A stretch of 64,000 nt of DNA, taken from NCBI GenBank assembly GCA_902625535.1, contig CACOBT010000008.1, positions 1-64,000 on the forward strand, written 5' to 3'. The notes under the pieces are model-generated. The model searched no databases, was not told the origin of the DNA, and saw only the letters and a list, made by a program, of their open reading frames with translations. The translations under genes were made by a program, and so were the position numbers. Each line of letters starts with the position of its first letter. The first letter of the stretch is position 1. Of this stretch, positions 36,486 to 44,491 are shown one piece after another. The DNA comes from an uncultured beta proteobacterium (GTDB taxonomy: Bacteria > Pseudomonadota > Gammaproteobacteria > Burkholderiales > Burkholderiaceae_A).

Positions 36486-39050
36486 ATGCCGACAAGAGCG
36501 ACAAAAACAACTAAGAGAACGGTGAAAGCAAAGAAACCTGCCAAAGCCCTGAAATTAAAACCAAAAACAAAAAAGAAAGTTTCGACCACTACTTCTAGTG
36601 CAAAAAGAAAGCCTGGGAAAAAGCGGGCAATTTCGAGCACCAAGAATAAATCAAAAAATCCTCAAAAGTCCACTGCTAAGAGGGTAGTAAAGCCAAAAAC
36701 GAAAAAGTTAGTAGCTACGAAAAAGGGCGCAGTTAAGAAAAAATCGGTTATTGCTAAAAAGAAAACTGTCGTTAGTAAAAAGAAAACGGTTGCTGATAAA
36801 AAGAAATCGGTTGTTAATAAAAAAGTTGACGCGTCTTCCATAAAAAAGAAAAAACCCAGGGGGCGAACAAAGGCCACTGATTCAGACAGAAAGAATGTTG
36901 CCATGCGCAACACCGCTAGTGCCTCTAGCTCTCCACGAAGTCAAAAAAATAAAAAGAAAGTAGAAAAATCAGTTAAACATGAAAAAAAATCCACCTCTAC
37001 ATCAAGCCAAATCAGTATCGAGGGAAACGATAAGGAACAATTGGCCTCGAAAAAAAGAAGAGGAAGAAAGCCAAAGAAATCCTCCCTTACTGTAATTGGA
37101 AAGACTGGAAAAGTTAGTGGAGAGAAAACCAAAGCAAAGCGAAGAGGAAGGAGATCCAGAGACCGCAAGCTGATGGAGTTTATGCCGAGTGGGCCGCTTA
37201 CTGATGAAGAAATTGAGGCGAGAAAAGCAAGACTGAAAACGCTTATTTTGCTAGGTAAAGAAAGGGGCTACCTGACGCACGGCGAAATTAACGATCACCT
37301 TCCGGACATACAGCTGGATAGCGACCAAATGGAATCGATTGTGATTACTTTCAACGAATGGAATATTGCTGTGTATGAACATACACCTGACACAGAGGCG
37401 TTACTTCTTTCCGGTGATTCGACTGCCTCCGACGGTGAAGACGCTGAAGAGGAGGCTGAGGCAGCTCTAAATACGGTTGTGGATTCTGAGTTTGGGCGAA
37501 CTACCGACCCAGTGAGAATGTATATGCGAGAAATGGGTTCTGTTCAGCTGTTGACAAGGGAAGGTGAAATCGTTATAGCGAAAAAAATAGAGGCAGGTTT
37601 CAGGGAAATTTTGGTTGCTCTTGCTTGTTGTCCAGTTACTATTAATGAGATTATTTCGTTTGGTTCTGAAATTGAGGAAGGTAGCCTAAGGATTGAGGAA
37701 ATTGTGGATGGAATAATTGATCCAGACGCTCCCGAGGAAGATCTTTTGGCTAACACAGAGTCAGAGATACAAGCTATTGAGGAAGACGAGAACGTAAAGA
37801 ACGATGAAGACGGTCAGGCTTCGTCAAAACTATTAGAAAGACAAAAGGTTTTCCTGGAGAAAGTTGAACTCATAGCAGAAGATTTTTCCTCTATGGGGAA
37901 ATCTCTTGAGCAGGATGGTTATAAATCGGAGAGATATCTCGAATTTCAGGAAAAAATAAAGAATCAATTAATGTCTATAAGATTTACATCAAAGACCGTT
38001 GAGAGTTTGGCGGCATTCCTCCGTTATGAAATGGATGAGGTCCGCAATGTGGAGCGTAAAGTGAGACATTTAATTGTTGATAGAGTTGGTTTGACTCTTG
38101 AATGGTTGGTCAAGGATTGGATTGGCAATGAGACAAATCTCAGTCTATTCGAGAATAAAAGAAATTCGGTTCCCGAAGAAAACAAGGCCGCTTACGAAAG
38201 AAACGTAGCCGCTTTGGTAGAGCTTCAGCAAACTTTAATTGATGTTCAGACGAAGGTTGTGTTACCTCTCAAGGATTTGAGAGAGGTGAACAGATTGATG
38301 ACTAAGGGCGAAAGGGCAGCAAGAGAGGCAAAACGGGAGATGACAGAGGCAAATTTACGCTTGGTTATTTCAATTGCAAAAAAATATACAAATAGAGGGC
38401 TCCAGTTTCTTGATCTTATTCAAGAAGGTAATATTGGATTGATGAAGGCTGTCGATAAGTTTGAATACCGACGTGGTTACAAATTTTCAACGTATGCAAC
38501 TTGGTGGATAAGACAGGCTATTACTCGGTCCATTGCTGATCAGGCCAGAACTATTCGGATTCCAGTCCATATGATTGAGACAATTAACAAAATGAACAGG
38601 ATATCTAGACAAATTTTACAGGAGACAGGTAAGGAGCCGGATCCCCACGTTTTAGCCGAAAAAATGGAAATGGTTGAGGAGAAAGTTCGGAAGATAATGA
38701 AGATTGCTAAGGAACCAATTTCTATGGAAACCCCCATCGGAGACGATGAAGACTCTCACTTAGGTGATTTTATTGAGGATTTAAATACTTTATTACCGAT
38801 GGAAATTGCCTTACAAGATTCGATGAAAGATGTCGTCAAAGAGGTACTGGATTCTCTTACGCCACGAGAGGCAAAGGTATTAAGGATGCGTTTCGGTGTC
38901 GAAATGGCTACCGACCACACTTTAGAGGAGGTTGGTAAGCAATTTGATGTGACTAGGGAAAGAATTAGACAAATTGAAGCCAAAGCTCTTAGAAAACTTA
39001 GACACCCAAGTCGCAGTGACAAGCTAAAAAGTTTTCTCGACAGCCTTTGA
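36486..39050 (+). CDS. rpoD: RNA polymerase sigma-70 factor RpoD with long basic N-terminal extension
   Basis: The housekeeping sigma factor. About the first 235 of 854 residues are a low-complexity lysine/serine/threonine-rich extension with repeated KKK-TVV-type units. Region 1.1 follows ([31 protein letters not shown]), then 1.2 ([21 protein letters not shown]), a non-conserved acidic region, region 2 ([26 protein letters not shown]), region 3, and region 4 ([29 protein letters not shown]). Basic N-terminal extensions are known in betaproteobacterial RpoD; this one is on the long side. A GGAG lies before the ATG. Confidence 0.96.
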   Translation: MPTRATKTTKRTVKAKKPAKALKLKPKTKKKVSTTTSSAKRKPGKKRAISSTKNKSKNPQKSTAKRVVKPKTKKLVATKKGAVKKKSVIAKKKTVVSKKKTVADKKKSVVNKKVDASSIKKKKPRGRTKATDSDRKNVAMRNTASASSSPRSQKNKKKVEKSVKHEKKSTSTSSQISIEGNDKEQLASKKRRGRKPKKSSLTVIGKTGKVSGEKTKAKRRGRRSRDRKLMEFMPSGPLTDEEIEARKARLKTLILLGKERGYLTHGEINDHLPDIQLDSDQMESIVITFNEWNIAVYEHTPDTEALLLSGDSTASDGEDAEEEAEAALNTVVDSEFGRTTDPVRMYMREMGSVQLLTREGEIVIAKKIEAGFREILVALACCPVTINEIISFGSEIEEGSLRIEEIVDGIIDPDAPEEDLLANTESEIQAIEEDENVKNDEDGQASSKLLERQKVFLEKVELIAEDFSSMGKSLEQDGYKSERYLEFQEKIKNQLMSIRFTSKTVESLAAFLRYEMDEVRNVERKVRHLIVDRVGLTLEWLVKDWIGNETNLSLFENKRNSVPEENKAAYERNVAALVELQQTLIDVQTKVVLPLKDLREVNRLMTKGERAAREAKREMTEANLRLVISIAKKYTNRGLQFLDLIQEGNIGLMKAVDKFEYRRGYKFSTYATWWIRQAITRSIADQARTIRIPVHMIETINKMNRISRQILQETGKEPDPHVLAEKMEMVEEKVRKIMKIAKEPISMETPIGDDEDSHLGDFIEDLNTLLPMEIALQDSMKDVVKEVLDSLTPREAKVLRMRFGVEMATDHTLEEVGKQFDVTRERIRQIEAKALRKLRHPSRSDKLKSFLDSL

Positions 39051-39086
39051 TTTTTTGATGAGCTGAATTAAGCTTGAGTTTTCATA

Positions 39087-39163
39087 GGGCCCATAGCTCA
39101 GTTGGTTAGAGCAGTCGACTCATAATCGATTGGTCACAGGTTCGAGTCCTGTTGGGCCCACCA
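39087..39163 (+). tRNA. tRNA-Ile (CAU anticodon, lysidine-modified type)
   Basis: A 77-nt cloverleaf with encoded CCA. The acceptor stem GGGCCCA pairs with TGGGCCC, and the anticodon arm GTCGA-CTCATAA-TCGAT places CAT at 39121-39123. The flanks GACTCATAATCG and TTGGTC resemble E. coli tRNA-Ile2 rather than elongator or initiator tRNA-Met. The position right after rpoD also matches the tRNA-Ile(CAU) seen there in other proteobacteria. Function needs TilS, not in this window. Confidence 0.88.
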
Positions 39164-39179
39164 CAATCTGGGGGGTGAA

Positions 39180-41117
39180 ATGCTTATTTATAAAAAGTTG
39201 TGGATAAGCTTTTTTATAGTATTTTCACAATGCTCATTTGCTGAAAATCACGACAAGTATACTTTCGATACAAAAATTCTTTATGATGATGGCCATGAGA
39301 GAATTTATCTCGTTGTTGAGAAAACTGGTTATTTGAAAAATGTTGGGATCGAAACAGCTGTAAACACTTTATTGATAGAAAAAAGAGACGGATTGTTAGT
39401 TATCGACCCAGGCCCGCACAAAGGATATTTAGAGAAAATTATCAGTACCGTAAATGATAATCATCAATTAATACTCCCGCCAGCGAAATGGGTTTTTAAC
39501 TCCTCAGCAAAGCCGGAAAATGTTATGGGTAACTATGCTTTGCAGAAAAGTAATCCGACTTATATAAGCTCTCCTGCTACTGCTAAATATATGAGCAGAA
39601 ACTGCGAGGCATGTCGGGACGATATGCTAAAAGAGATCAGTAGTTCAGAGTTATCTGGTAGCGAAATTATTATCCCGACTTACATGACGACACATGGGTC
39701 AATGTTACATCCAAAATTCTTAGACTGGAGAGTGATCTCTTTTTCTTGTTTTAAAGAGACAGGAGAAACTCTTTTGTGGAACGAAAAGGCTGGCATTTTG
39801 TACGCTGGAGGAGCAATATTTAACGGGTCGCTACCAAGCTTAGCTAAAAGTCATATTGTTCCATTAATACAGGCACTTGAGGTTTTAAGGAAGCTTAATA
39901 TTAAGCAGGTGGTGGGTACGGGAACAGTAACTTCTTTTGATGATTTCAAGAAATCAGCGATAACTCGTAACCTTGATTACTTGTCTCTTTTGTACAGAAC
40001 TGTAAAGCAAAACTATCTTTCGAGTGTTTTCAGGCTAAATAATCGCAGTATCTATCCCTTTCAAGAGTTTCGTTATTTGCGAGGGTTTGAAAAGCGCCAT
40101 GATTTGAATTATCAGAAGGCCCTGCATGATATAGAGTTGGAATCCTTTGACCAAATGAAAACTTGCTCACCATTAATGGTTGAGCTTTTTAAAAAAAAAC
40201 CTTCGCAATATTTCAAAGGTGATTTAGGTAATAGTGTCCCTTTGGAGTTCGAAAAAATTTCTCCTGGGCTTTTTAGTTTTCAAGGTTTAATTGAAGAGTT
40301 TTCGACTAAAAACAACGGTCTTGTCTCAAATTTTTCTTTTATTATGGGTGATAACTGCATCGCTGTTATTGACACAGGGGGCAGCTTTATAGCGGGAAAA
40401 TCTTTTATAGCTGCGATAAAGAAAATTAGTAGCAAGCCAATATGTTTTGTAATAAATACACATGCGCACCCTGACCATACAGGGGGTAATAAAGCTTTCA
40501 AACAACTAAGTCCGTCCCCGGAATTCATAGCTCACAAAAATTTTACACCGGCCCACGTCAACAGAATCGAGATATACAACAAGAGGCTATTTGAACTAAT
40601 GGGGAAAAAAGATACCTTAGAACCATACGTCGCTACGAAAGAGGTTGAAGGTGTTTTACAGATTGATTTAGGAGACAGAAAGCTATCACTCACCGCATGG
40701 GATACTGCACACACTAACCATGATTTAACGGTTTTTGACCATAAGTCGGGAGCACTTATTGCAGGTGATCTTTTGTTTGTAGAACACATTCCCGTTATAG
40801 ATGGGAGTCTAAATGGGTGGATTGAGGTTACTAACGAGTTGATAGGCCTATTTGAAAGGCGAGCCAATAAACAATTTGTCGAGACTGTGATCCCTGGTCA
40901 TGGCCCCCCGCAAGAGGACGATAAGGGACTGAAAAATCAATTAATGTATTTGATGGATTTGAAAAAAGCTGTAAAAGGGGCTCTTCGTGATAACATAAGC
41001 CTACAGGAGGCAATGAAAACTATCGATCTCAAATCTGCTAAAATTTGGCGAAATGGGGATGATTATTCGAGAAGAAACATTTCAGCTGCTTACGCTGAAT
41101 TAGAGTGGGAGGATTGA
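39180..41117 (+). CDS. Fused two-domain MBL-fold protein of the quinoprotein relay system
   Basis: An exported protein of 645 residues (signal peptide about residues 1-20, ending near SFAEN). It contains two metallo-beta-lactamase-fold domains. The C-terminal domain (about 350-640) has the complete metal motif NTHAHPDHTGG (H428, H430, D432, H433), AGDLLFVEH and VIPGHGPP. In the N-terminal domain (about 25-310) the equivalent segment at 107-118 reads NSSAKPENVMGN, so all four ligands are replaced. Similar proteins, usually as separate genes, accompany PQQ-dependent dehydrogenases and a SoxYZ-like carrier, which follows here. The exact reaction is not established. Confidence 0.78.
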   Translation: MLIYKKLWISFFIVFSQCSFAENHDKYTFDTKILYDDGHERIYLVVEKTGYLKNVGIETAVNTLLIEKRDGLLVIDPGPHKGYLEKIISTVNDNHQLILPPAKWVFNSSAKPENVMGNYALQKSNPTYISSPATAKYMSRNCEACRDDMLKEISSSELSGSEIIIPTYMTTHGSMLHPKFLDWRVISFSCFKETGETLLWNEKAGILYAGGAIFNGSLPSLAKSHIVPLIQALEVLRKLNIKQVVGTGTVTSFDDFKKSAITRNLDYLSLLYRTVKQNYLSSVFRLNNRSIYPFQEFRYLRGFEKRHDLNYQKALHDIELESFDQMKTCSPLMVELFKKKPSQYFKGDLGNSVPLEFEKISPGLFSFQGLIEEFSTKNNGLVSNFSFIMGDNCIAVIDTGGSFIAGKSFIAAIKKISSKPICFVINTHAHPDHTGGNKAFKQLSPSPEFIAHKNFTPAHVNRIEIYNKRLFELMGKKDTLEPYVATKEVEGVLQIDLGDRKLSLTAWDTAHTNHDLTVFDHKSGALIAGDLLFVEHIPVIDGSLNGWIEVTNELIGLFERRANKQFVETVIPGHGPPQEDDKGLKNQLMYLMDLKKAVKGALRDNISLQEAMKTIDLKSAKIWRNGDDYSRRNISAAYAELEWED

Positions 41118-41950
41118 TGTTGTCATCTAAGTCATTGAAAAAAATATTTTTTTTGCTTTTCGTCACTTTTTTTCTTTATTTTTCTTCATTGGGGCATGGT
41201 AAGGAACCCCCAGATTCTTCTACTCTTGAGTGGAAGACATTAAAATCAACCCTTTTCGGTGACGCTCAAATAATTTCTTCTGATACAGTTATTGATATAG
41301 ATGCGCCTTTTCGAGCAGAGGATGCAGCTATTGTTCCTATATCGATAAAAAGTAAAATAAGACAAAGTCCGAAAAGGTTCATAAAGAAGATTTACCTCTT
41401 AATTGATAAAAACCCTACGCCGGTTGCTGGGGTTTTTACAATAAGTCAATTGGCAGGTAAGGCGGACATAGACACACGGGTGCGACTTGAGGAATATACT
41501 TATGTAAGAGCAGTAGCTGAATTAAATAGCGGGGAGTTTTACATGGACCACAAGTTCGTGAGGGCCTCTGGTGGCTGTTCAGCCCCCGCTGGTAAAGACC
41601 AAGAAGTTGCTCTTGCGAGGTTAGGTAAGATGAAGTTAAGGACTGAATCTGGTATCGAGATAGGAAAGCCCGCCAGAGCCCAAGTTATGGTGTCACATCC
41701 AAATTTTTCGGGAATGCAAATGGACCAGGTTACACGCCTGTATGTGCCTCCAAGATTTGTGAAAGAAATTGAAATCTTCCATAGCGAAAAAAAATTACTA
41801 ACGGCTAAATTGGATTTCGCGATTAGCGAAAATCCTAATATTCGATTCTTTTTTACACCCACGGGAGAGGATTATTTGAAAGCTACTGTGTTAGACTCAG
41901 AAAACGTTACCTTTGAGAAGGTTTTAGCTGTTCAAAGTCAAGGAAATTGA
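41117..41950 (+). CDS. Quinoprotein-associated SoxYZ-like carrier protein
   Basis: A periplasmic protein of 277 residues with an N-terminal signal anchor (SLKKIFFLLFVTFFLYFSSLG). The SoxY-like half ends in the carrier motif GGCSAPAG with Cys154, which replaces the terminal GGCGG of true SoxY. The SoxZ-like half follows (about 165-270, MVSHPNFSGMQMDQVTRLYVPPRFVKEIEIF). In known genomes such fusions lie beside PQQ dehydrogenases, where the cysteine is thought to carry a relay intermediate. ATG 41117 overlaps the preceding stop (TGATG), so the two genes are translationally coupled. No PQQ dehydrogenase or cytochrome gene is adjacent here. Confidence 0.82.
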   Translation: MLSSKSLKKIFFLLFVTFFLYFSSLGHGKEPPDSSTLEWKTLKSTLFGDAQIISSDTVIDIDAPFRAEDAAIVPISIKSKIRQSPKRFIKKIYLLIDKNPTPVAGVFTISQLAGKADIDTRVRLEEYTYVRAVAELNSGEFYMDHKFVRASGGCSAPAGKDQEVALARLGKMKLRTESGIEIGKPARAQVMVSHPNFSGMQMDQVTRLYVPPRFVKEIEIFHSEKKLLTAKLDFAISENPNIRFFFTPTGEDYLKATVLDSENVTFEKVLAVQSQGN

Positions 41951-41951
41951 A

Positions 41952-42332
41952 TCAAAAACACGATTTAATCGCTAGTTTGAGACGGCAACTCCAATCCTCT
42001 ATTTCATTCCTGTGTTTTGGAGAGTACTTATACATAAGTGTTGGTTCAGCTAAAATTCGATCATCTAATGGCAGCTTTTCTGGGGCATTTTTTGAATTTG
42101 TGAAAAAATTTAAAAAGCAGGTTTCTCCTTCATCACAAATTCGTTTTACTAATTTTCTGTGGAATTCGATGTCGCCTTGCTTTTCTGTCGGGATGATTAC
42201 AAATTTCATTAGGCCCATGGAGCCAGCAACGTTAAAATCATCCGTGCTGTTACCATTTGCGAGGCCAGCATTTGTCACGAGCAGAGGGTAAGTTGCAAAA
42301 AAGACGGTGAATAAAATTTTCGTAAAGTTCAT
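41952..42332 (-). CDS. Hypothetical exported protein
   Basis: A 126-residue protein with a good signal peptide (MNFTKILFTVFFATYPLLV, cleavage near NAGLANG). The mature part has three cysteines, two in RICDEGETCF and one in DWSCRLK. No family recognised. The ATG at 42332 gives the cleanest signal sequence; a GTG ten codons upstream is possible. Convergent with the SoxYZ-like gene and divergent from the next gene. A plus-strand frame across it is longer in places but lacks any recognisable feature. Confidence 0.6.
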   Translation of the reverse strand: MNFTKILFTVFFATYPLLVTNAGLANGNSTDDFNVAGSMGLMKFVIIPTEKQGDIEFHRKLVKRICDEGETCFLNFFTNSKNAPEKLPLDDRILAEPTLMYKYSPKHRNEIEDWSCRLKLAIKSCF

Positions 42333-42399
42333 TGCACGTTTAACAAGGTTATGAAAGGGCACGCAATGAGGAACTTGCGGTATAAATTGTTCTCAAACA

Positions 42400-42750
42400 A
42401 TGATGATAGCGCATCGTTTAACTACTTTGAAAGGGATTTCACTTGTTTTGCTATATTGCTCCCTCGTTAGTAAAGCATTTTCAAGTGAAGAGTCAGGGTC
42501 TTTTCTGAAGTTTTCCACCGATTTTGATGCAAAATGCGTAGTTAGGGGCGGGGTAATGATCTATATTTCTAATACTCACCGCAACAGAAAAATAAGAGTT
42601 TTGTTGGAAAGATGGTATATGAATAACAGGACTGCTGATCGAGGTCGTTCTATGCTTCATCCAGGTGCCGAACCAGAGCCGCTTGGCTGTTCCTTAGTTT
42701 CAGACGGTAAGCAAGAGTGGAAAGTATTGAAGAGTGAATGGGTGGAGTAA
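42400..42750 (+). CDS. Hypothetical exported protein
   Basis: 116 residues with an N-terminal hydrophobic stretch (LKGISLVLLYCSLVSKAFS) that looks like a signal peptide. The mature part contains two cysteines (CVVRGG, PLGCSLV) and the phrase LHPGAEPEPLGC. No family recognised. It lies one base before the protease gene and is probably co-translated with it, so a shared periplasmic role is possible. Confidence 0.6.
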   Translation: MMIAHRLTTLKGISLVLLYCSLVSKAFSSEESGSFLKFSTDFDAKCVVRGGVMIYISNTHRNRKIRVLLERWYMNNRTADRGRSMLHPGAEPEPLGCSLVSDGKQEWKVLKSEWVE

Positions 42751-42751
42751 T

Positions 42752-43783
42752 ATGGTGAATCGTTCGTTGGTGAACAGCATAATTATCTTAAAACTTTTGC
42801 TGCTCTTACCCCTCTTTAGTTACGCTGACGGTTCGGAAGAACCGAAATTATCCTCTGAGTTTTATGCTAAATTATCGGTCAGCGTTGTGAAAATATTAGC
42901 GCCGGCAGATGGTAAGCTTTATGCTGGTTCTGGAGTAGTAGTTGGTAAGGAAGAAGTTTTAACCAATTGCCACGTTGTTCGCAGAAGCGACAGAATAACA
43001 GTGATGAAAGGTGCTTTAAGGTATCCTGTCGATAGTCAGAAGGTCGATATTTTTAAAGATTTATGTTTATTGAGTGCCCCAGGGCTTATATTACCTGCTG
43101 TCGAATTACGAGATCCTGCTGAGTTACAAGTCGGTAACTACGCATATTTCTACGGATATCCAGGAGGCGCAGACGCCTTCTTCACAGAAGGTCGTGTAAG
43201 TGGGCTACACCCCTACGAAGACAGTCTGGTTATCAAAACTACTGCGGGCTTTTCCTCGGGGGGCAGTGGGGGAGGATTATTTGACAGTGAGGGAAGATTA
43301 ATAGGGATCACAACCTTTTTTTCAGCTGGACATACAGGGAGCTATTACGCTTTACCCAGTGATTGGTTACATAATCTGCGAAAAAGGAGCGTGGAGGAGG
43401 TAAGTCAGATAAGCGGGTTAACATTATGGGAGAAAGATCTTGGCGAGCAGCCCATATTTTTGCAATTTTCACAGTATATGGAGGACGGGAACCTGAAAGC
43501 TGCTCTGTTACTTACTTCAACATGGACAGAGATTGAGCCACTAAACTTTGACTCTTGGCTATCTCACGGCAAGGTTCTGCATGCATTAGGAAGAAACGAA
43601 GAGGCAAGGACAGCTGTTGAAAAAGCACTCGGCTTTAATCCACGTGATGCGAACGTTTTGCTGACCATGACAAAAATTTTGAAGCGCACTGGCGATAGTT
43701 TGAATTTAAAAAAAGTGAGAGAAACTCTTGAGTTAGTGGATCCTCAGGGAGTTGCTGAGGGAAAATGTAACATGGCGTGTTAG
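42752..43783 (+). CDS. Trypsin-like serine protease with C-terminal helical repeats
   Basis: An exported S1-fold protease of 343 residues. The signal peptide covers about residues 1-24 (LLLLLPLFSYADG). The catalytic set is visible: His in LTNCHVV, Asp in FKDLCLL, Ser in GFSSGGSGGGLFD. Residues from about 235 form a TPR-like helical tail (WLSHGKVLHALGRNEEARTAVEKALGFNP). No PDZ domain is present, so it is not DegP. ATG 42752 is preceded by GGTGGAG. It may act in the periplasm on unknown substrates. Confidence 0.8.
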   Translation: MVNRSLVNSIIILKLLLLLPLFSYADGSEEPKLSSEFYAKLSVSVVKILAPADGKLYAGSGVVVGKEEVLTNCHVVRRSDRITVMKGALRYPVDSQKVDIFKDLCLLSAPGLILPAVELRDPAELQVGNYAYFYGYPGGADAFFTEGRVSGLHPYEDSLVIKTTAGFSSGGSGGGLFDSEGRLIGITTFFSAGHTGSYYALPSDWLHNLRKRSVEEVSQISGLTLWEKDLGEQPIFLQFSQYMEDGNLKAALLLTSTWTEIEPLNFDSWLSHGKVLHALGRNEEARTAVEKALGFNPRDANVLLTMTKILKRTGDSLNLKKVRETLELVDPQGVAEGKCNMAC

Positions 43784-43795
43784 CGCAAAACCTCA

Positions 43796-44461
43796 TTGGC
43801 TACCGGCATAAAAATTAACTCCATTGAATGCTGTTACGGCGAACGGGAGCCAATTTACAAAAACTTGTCTCTTGAGATTGTGCCTGGGCAAACAGTGGCC
43901 CTTATGGGGGAATCTGGAGTTGGAAAAACATCCCTATTAAAAGCCATTGCGGGCTTCATTCCTTTGAGAAGTGGAAATATTAGTTTTTTTTCCTCCAGAG
44001 TTAACGAGCATTTTCAAGACTCCGAATATATCAAAAAAGAAAAAATTGGCTTTGTTTTTCAAGATTACTATTTAATTGACCATTTAACAGGCTGTCAAAA
44101 CGTTATGCTACCTGGTTTAATGGGAATAGACGCTGGGTTACGGGAGGTCGAGGAAAGAGCAAAAGAGTTAATGGCGGCGTTAAATGTTTCCCATCTTCAA
44201 GATAGATATCCGGATACTTTGTCGGGGGGAGAAAAACAAAGAATTTGCATTGCAAGGGCATTTTTTAAATCACCGGAAATAGTGCTAGCCGATGAACCGA
44301 CGGGGAGTTTGGATGAGAAAAATAGCGAAATTGTTATACGAGTTCTAATTAATGCTGCTAAAAAAGATGGCACTACGTTGGTTCTTGCAACCCACTCAAA
44401 AAACGTTGCGAGCAGAATGGAAAGAGAGATAGTACTAAACTCCTGTGGCATTCAAGAGTAA
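43796..44461 (+). CDS. ABC transporter ATP-binding protein (LolD/AttE type)
   Basis: A 221-residue ATPase with Walker A MGESGVGKTSLLKA, signature LSGGEKQRICIARA and Walker B VLADEPTGSLD. It belongs to the MacB/LolD-type exporters that pair with FtsX-domain permeases. The next two genes, a large FtsX permease and an AttH-like lipocalin protein, match the att transporter arrangement known from Agrobacterium and others. TTG start at 43796; no ATG lies nearby. Confidence 0.88.
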   Translation: MATGIKINSIECCYGEREPIYKNLSLEIVPGQTVALMGESGVGKTSLLKAIAGFIPLRSGNISFFSSRVNEHFQDSEYIKKEKIGFVFQDYYLIDHLTGCQNVMLPGLMGIDAGLREVEERAKELMAALNVSHLQDRYPDTLSGGEKQRICIARAFFKSPEIVLADEPTGSLDEKNSEIVIRVLINAAKKDGTTLVLATHSKNVASRMEREIVLNSCGIQE

Positions 44462-44491
44462 AAAGCAGTTATTTTTTATAAGGTAGGCTTT

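Noticed and set aside
36662..37168. Minus-strand frames within the start of rpoD
   Set aside because: They are antisense readings of lysine codons, giving Phe/Leu-rich artefacts; the plus-strand frame is RpoD.
39087..39163. Elongator tRNA-Met (anticodon CAT)
   Set aside because: The anticodon arm and variable region match tRNA-Ile2 better, and the position behind rpoD fits tRNA-Ile(CAU) in other proteobacteria.
41947..42291. Plus-strand frame of 114 codons opposite the exported protein gene
   Set aside because: It begins at the SoxYZ-like stop without a clear ribosome binding site and encodes no recognisable feature; the minus-strand frame has a clean signal peptide.
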